Source: Candidatus Rhodoferax odensensis (lineage in GTDB: Bacteria > Pseudomonadota > Gammaproteobacteria > Burkholderiales > Burkholderiaceae_C). From it: 64,000 bases of DNA. Each line of letters opens with the position of its first letter. The stretch's first letter is position 1. A program made the translations under genes and the position numbers. A model generated the notes under the pieces. The model had not been told where the DNA came from. It ran no database searches and saw nothing but the letters and a program-made list of their open reading frames with translations. Positions 61,344-64,000 of this stretch are shown piece by piece. Where the stretch lies: contig JADKDJ010000013.1 of assembly GCA_016718405.1 (NCBI GenBank), forward strand, positions 62,001 to 126,000, written 5' to 3'.

Positions 61344-62185
61344 GGCCCACCGCCGGACGGATGACCTCGCGGCTCTGGATGGGTGCGGTCTTTCTGTTTT
61401 TGTACCTGCCGATCGTTACGCTGGTGATCCTAAGCTTCAACGCCAGCCCGATGGTCACAAGCTGGGGTGGCTTCTCGTTGCGTTGGTACTCGGCGCTGAT
61501 GCAGGACACGGAAATCATTGCCGGGTTCAAGCTGTCTCTTCAGATAGCGGCGCTGACCGCCTGTGCGTCCGTCGTTTTGGGTACGCTTGCGGCCTTGGCA
61601 CTGACGCGTTTCAAGCGCTTCCCAGGGCGCACCTTGTTTGTTGGCATGGTGAATTCACCACTGGTGATGCCGGAGGTGATCATCGGCCTGTCGCTGCTGC
61701 TAATGCTGGTCTCAGTGCAGCGCACCTTCGGTTTTCCGGATCGCGGCATGATGACCATCTGGCTAGGACACACGCTGCTTGGCATGGCCTATGCCACCGT
61801 GGTGGTGCAGTCGCGATTGCAGGAGATGAACCCGTCCCTGGAAGAGGCCGCGCAGGACTTGGGCTGTCGTCCTTGGCAGGTGTTCTTTCTGGTCACCTTG
61901 CCCTTGATCTCGCAGGCCATCGGCTCGGCCTGGCTGCTGACCTTCACACTGTCGCTGGACGATGTGGTGTTATCGGCATTTCTCTCAGGACCCGGCTCGA
62001 CCACCATGCCGATCACCATTTTCAGTCGCGCGCGGCTGGGTCTGAGTCCAAGCGTTAACACGGTGGCGACACTGACAGTGGCGGTGGTCAGTGTCGCTGT
62101 TGTCGCCGCAAGTATCTGGATTTCGCGTGCGGAACGCCGCCGTGCGCGCGAGATGTCGGCGGCCTTTCGCAGTGCCGAAGTTTGA
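61340..62185 (+). CDS. potI: Polyamine ABC transporter permease (PotI)
   Basis: This 281-residue protein has six helices and the EAA loop SLEEAAQDLGCRPWQVFFLVTLPLISQAIGSAW. The segment FTLSLDDVVLSAFLSGPGSTTMPITIFS is a PotC/PotI hallmark. The start at 61340 overlaps the potH stop; the frame is open further upstream but there it is antisense-like within potH. It is the last inner-membrane subunit. Confidence 0.94.
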   Translation: MRPTAGRMTSRLWMGAVFLFLYLPIVTLVILSFNASPMVTSWGGFSLRWYSALMQDTEIIAGFKLSLQIAALTACASVVLGTLAALALTRFKRFPGRTLFVGMVNSPLVMPEVIIGLSLLLMLVSVQRTFGFPDRGMMTIWLGHTLLGMAYATVVVQSRLQEMNPSLEEAAQDLGCRPWQVFFLVTLPLISQAIGSAWLLTFTLSLDDVVLSAFLSGPGSTTMPITIFSRARLGLSPSVNTVATLTVAVVSVAVVAASIWISRAERRRAREMSAAFRSAEV

Positions 62186-62225
62186 CTTGTATGAACCTGG
62201 TTTCCCTATTCTTTTGGAGTGAAAA

Positions 62226-63656
62226 ATGAAAAGCAAATTGTCCTTGCTCGCTGTCGCCCTTGCTGGTGTGTTTCCATTGGCCCAAACCGCACATGCTCAG
62301 ACCACTGCGGAACTCAAGCAAGAAATCGAACTGCTCAAAAGACAGTTGCAGGTCTTGATGCAAAAAGTCGACGCGGCCGCGGCCGTCGCACCAGCCGCAC
62401 AAGCCACGGTGGATCCCCAGGAATTCAACCGGGTCAAGATCAAGGCCGAGTCGACCGAGGACAATTTCGAAGCGGCAGGTTTCAAGGGTCTCAAGGTCAG
62501 CGGCATGATTGATCCGACCTTCATCTACAGCAGCCGCCAGAACCATGCCGGTTTTGTGTTTCTGAACAACTTCGACGGGCGCAGCGACGGCGAGTCCTAC
62601 GCCTTCGACAACTCCTACTTCGGACAGGCAGTGCTCGATATTCAGAAGGAAACCGAAGGCGGCAACAAGTGGCGTTTGACATTGGCGCCGCATAAGTCCG
62701 CCTCCTCGGGCTATAACCTGAACTCAATCGTTCATGAGGCCTCGGTATCGATCCCCACGATTGACGCGCAGACACGGGTGATTGCCGGCGTTTTGCCTGA
62801 TTGGAGTGGCTACGAGTACATCTTCTCGAACCAGCAGCCACTGATTACCCACAACATGCTGTTTGACTTCACCATTCCCACCGTCTACAGCGGTGTTGGC
62901 ATGGAAATCACGCGCGGTAAGTGGATCACCAAGTTCATGCTGGGAAATGTCAACGAAACACGCAAGGGCAGTGGCGACAAGAGCCCCGCGCTGACCTATC
63001 GTGCCGACTACTCCAAGGGCGAGTACCAGGGCTTTGGCCTGGCCGGGACCCACTCTTTCAGCTCTGGCAACCGCTACGATTTGTTTGAGGTCGATGGCTA
63101 CTTCGTGCGTGGCGATGTGACCTGGCAAGGCCAGCTTGGGGTCGGACGTCAACGCGACGCGGCAGCCAACGGCGGCAATGCGCAATGGTGGGGCCTGTCG
63201 AGCCTGTTTGGCTACAAACTGTCGCCGCGCCTGCAGGCGGTCACGCGCTTCGATTACATCGCCAATCGCAAGAACGGCGGCGGCGTGTTTGGGCAGGGCG
63301 CCGAAACCTGCTCGGTGCTAGAGCGTGACGCCGCCGGTGCGCTGACCGGCGCGGTCGATCCGGTCACCGGTTTGCCGGTGCGGGCCGATGTGGGCTGCGC
63401 CGCCGGGCGCAACGGCTTTGGCCCGGCCATGGCGCTGGCGGCCGACTCGGGCGAGTGGGAGCCGATTGATTCCAACAAGGGCGTCAACCGTTACGCTTTG
63501 TCGGCTGGGTTCAACTACCTGATCAACCCGTCGACCACGTGGAAGATGGAGTTGCGCTACGACGGCGCCAACGGCGCGGTGTTCCGCGACGCTCGCGACG
63601 GCAGCTACAAGAAGAACAACGTGCTGTTGGGCTCCTCAGTGGTCGTCTCGTTCTAG
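62226..63656 (+). CDS. DUF3138-family outer-membrane barrel protein
   Basis: This 476-residue protein has a signal peptide (MKSKLSLLAVALAGVFPLAQTAHA) and a short coiled coil (TAELKQEIELLKRQLQVLMQKVDAAAA). The rest is rich in alternating polar and aromatic residues and ends in a beta-strand closing with phenylalanine (LLGSSVVVSF), as BamA substrates do. It matches what I know as DUF3138. It lies 40 bases after potI and 199 bases before an aldehyde dehydrogenase, so it is probably part of the polyamine locus and may be its outer-membrane channel. Cys pairs at about 362 and 388 could form a loop disulphide. Confidence 0.88.
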   Translation: MKSKLSLLAVALAGVFPLAQTAHAQTTAELKQEIELLKRQLQVLMQKVDAAAAVAPAAQATVDPQEFNRVKIKAESTEDNFEAAGFKGLKVSGMIDPTFIYSSRQNHAGFVFLNNFDGRSDGESYAFDNSYFGQAVLDIQKETEGGNKWRLTLAPHKSASSGYNLNSIVHEASVSIPTIDAQTRVIAGVLPDWSGYEYIFSNQQPLITHNMLFDFTIPTVYSGVGMEITRGKWITKFMLGNVNETRKGSGDKSPALTYRADYSKGEYQGFGLAGTHSFSSGNRYDLFEVDGYFVRGDVTWQGQLGVGRQRDAAANGGNAQWWGLSSLFGYKLSPRLQAVTRFDYIANRKNGGGVFGQGAETCSVLERDAAGALTGAVDPVTGLPVRADVGCAAGRNGFGPAMALAADSGEWEPIDSNKGVNRYALSAGFNYLINPSTTWKMELRYDGANGAVFRDARDGSYKKNNVLLGSSVVVSF

Positions 63657-63855
63657 AGGATTGCGGCCACGGTCCTGGTGCGGCCGCGCTTTCCGAGACG
63701 GTGTGTGCCTGGTGGGTGCGCGCCTAGTCGGTGTGGTGCCGCGTGTTCGTCCCGACCGGGCGACGCGGTACAGGATGCCGCGCTCGTCGGCGAGCCTCTC
63801 GGGCAGCCGGTTTGCCAATTTGTTTCAACTCAACCCAATCAGCAAGGGCTCTGAT

Positions 63856-64000
63856 ATGACTACAGCGTCTCAAACCTCCGGCGCAGCTTATGACGGGCGC
63901 GCCCTGATCGCGGGCCAGCGTGTCTCGGCGTTAAGCGGGGAATCGTTTGACTGCGTCTCGCCAGTTGATGGTCGAACCCTGACCCGAGTCGCACGGTGCG
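63856..64000 (+). CDS. puuC: Aldehyde dehydrogenase, N-terminal part (3' end outside window)
   Basis: Only the first 48 codons are present. The sequence YDGRALIAGQRVSALSGESFDCVSPVDGRTLTRVARC is the characteristic N-terminus of PuuC/KauB-type aldehyde dehydrogenases. Such an enzyme oxidises gamma-glutamyl-gamma-aminobutyraldehyde to gamma-Glu-GABA, the step between SpuC and PuuD. AAGGGCT precedes the ATG. Its place completes the pathway. Confidence 0.82.
   Translation, partial: MTTASQTSGAAYDGRALIAGQRVSALSGESFDCVSPVDGRTLTRVARC

Noticed and set aside
63737..63770. Hairpin between the DUF3138 gene and puuC
   Set aside because: The stem CCGCGT/ACGCGG is interrupted and lacks a U-run; too weak to call a terminator.

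Overview
The window looks like chromosomal DNA of a betaproteobacterium of the order Burkholderiales, most probably family Comamonadaceae (Rhodoferax/Polaromonas-like). This rests on high GC, the DnaG/RpoD and GrpE-DnaK-DnaJ blocks, a PhaR repressor, an RpoD with a long Lys/Ala/Pro-rich N-terminus, an RNase R that begins at its cold-shock domain, DUF3138 and TRAP genes, and short interspersed repeats of a kind I associate with this family. The assignment comes from recognising protein families by eye, not from a search.

Layout. 1-9.7 kb (+): an acyl-CoA/redox block with an M20 peptidase end, a thiolase, a DmdC-type acyl-CoA dehydrogenase, two SDRs, a PaaI thioesterase, an MDR reductase, a GST and an ElaA acetyltransferase. 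9.7-10.2 kb is a decayed stretch with a VapC toxin remnant. 10.2-15.3 kb (-): MoxR ATPase, DUF58, TgpA-type transglutaminase and a frameshifted MltB. 15.4-18.4 kb (+): a translationally overlapped deacetylase, enoyl-CoA hydratase and MscS trio. 18.4-21.3 kb (-): a complete TRAP transporter. 21.7-26.3 kb (+): etfBA, a second acyl-CoA dehydrogenase and a nitronate monooxygenase. 26.3-31.7 kb (-): two lipoproteins, an EptA-type transferase and a beta-CASP nuclease. 31.8-36.7 kb (-): grpE-dnaK-dnaJ with sigma-32-like promoters, FKBP and an HxlR regulator. 37-42.9 kb: ComFB, then rpoD, dnaG and an SDR on the minus strand. 43.1-47.8 kb: tRNA-Val, phaR, rimO, tRNA-Leu and rnr. 47.9-52.6 kb (-): an MBL hydrolase, NAD(P)HX repair enzyme, ABM monooxygenase, CarH-like B12 protein and diguanylate cyclase. 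52.7-64 kb: a MocR regulator divergent from a complete polyamine uptake and gamma-glutamylation catabolic locus.

How the genes work together. The etfBA genes supply the electron acceptor for the two acyl-CoA dehydrogenases, and a palindrome with the half-site TTGACGT lies before both etfB and the hydroxyacyl-CoA dehydrogenase-like SDR at 42.2-42.9 kb, suggesting one acyl-CoA/branched-chain regulon. The polyamine locus has the gene order of the Pseudomonas spu cluster (amidohydrolase, glutamyl-polyamine synthetase, aminotransferase, binding protein, ATPase, two permeases). It adds an outer-membrane DUF3138 barrel and an aldehyde dehydrogenase, so import and breakdown are encoded together.

The most interesting candidate for something little described is the ABM / B12-binding / GGDEF operon at 47.9-50.2 kb. 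Its B12 protein keeps the cobalamin-pocket residues of CarH photoreceptors but has no DNA-binding domain, and it sits directly upstream of a c-di-GMP synthase. No CRISPR array, prophage, intact insertion sequence, rRNA operon or replication origin was found.
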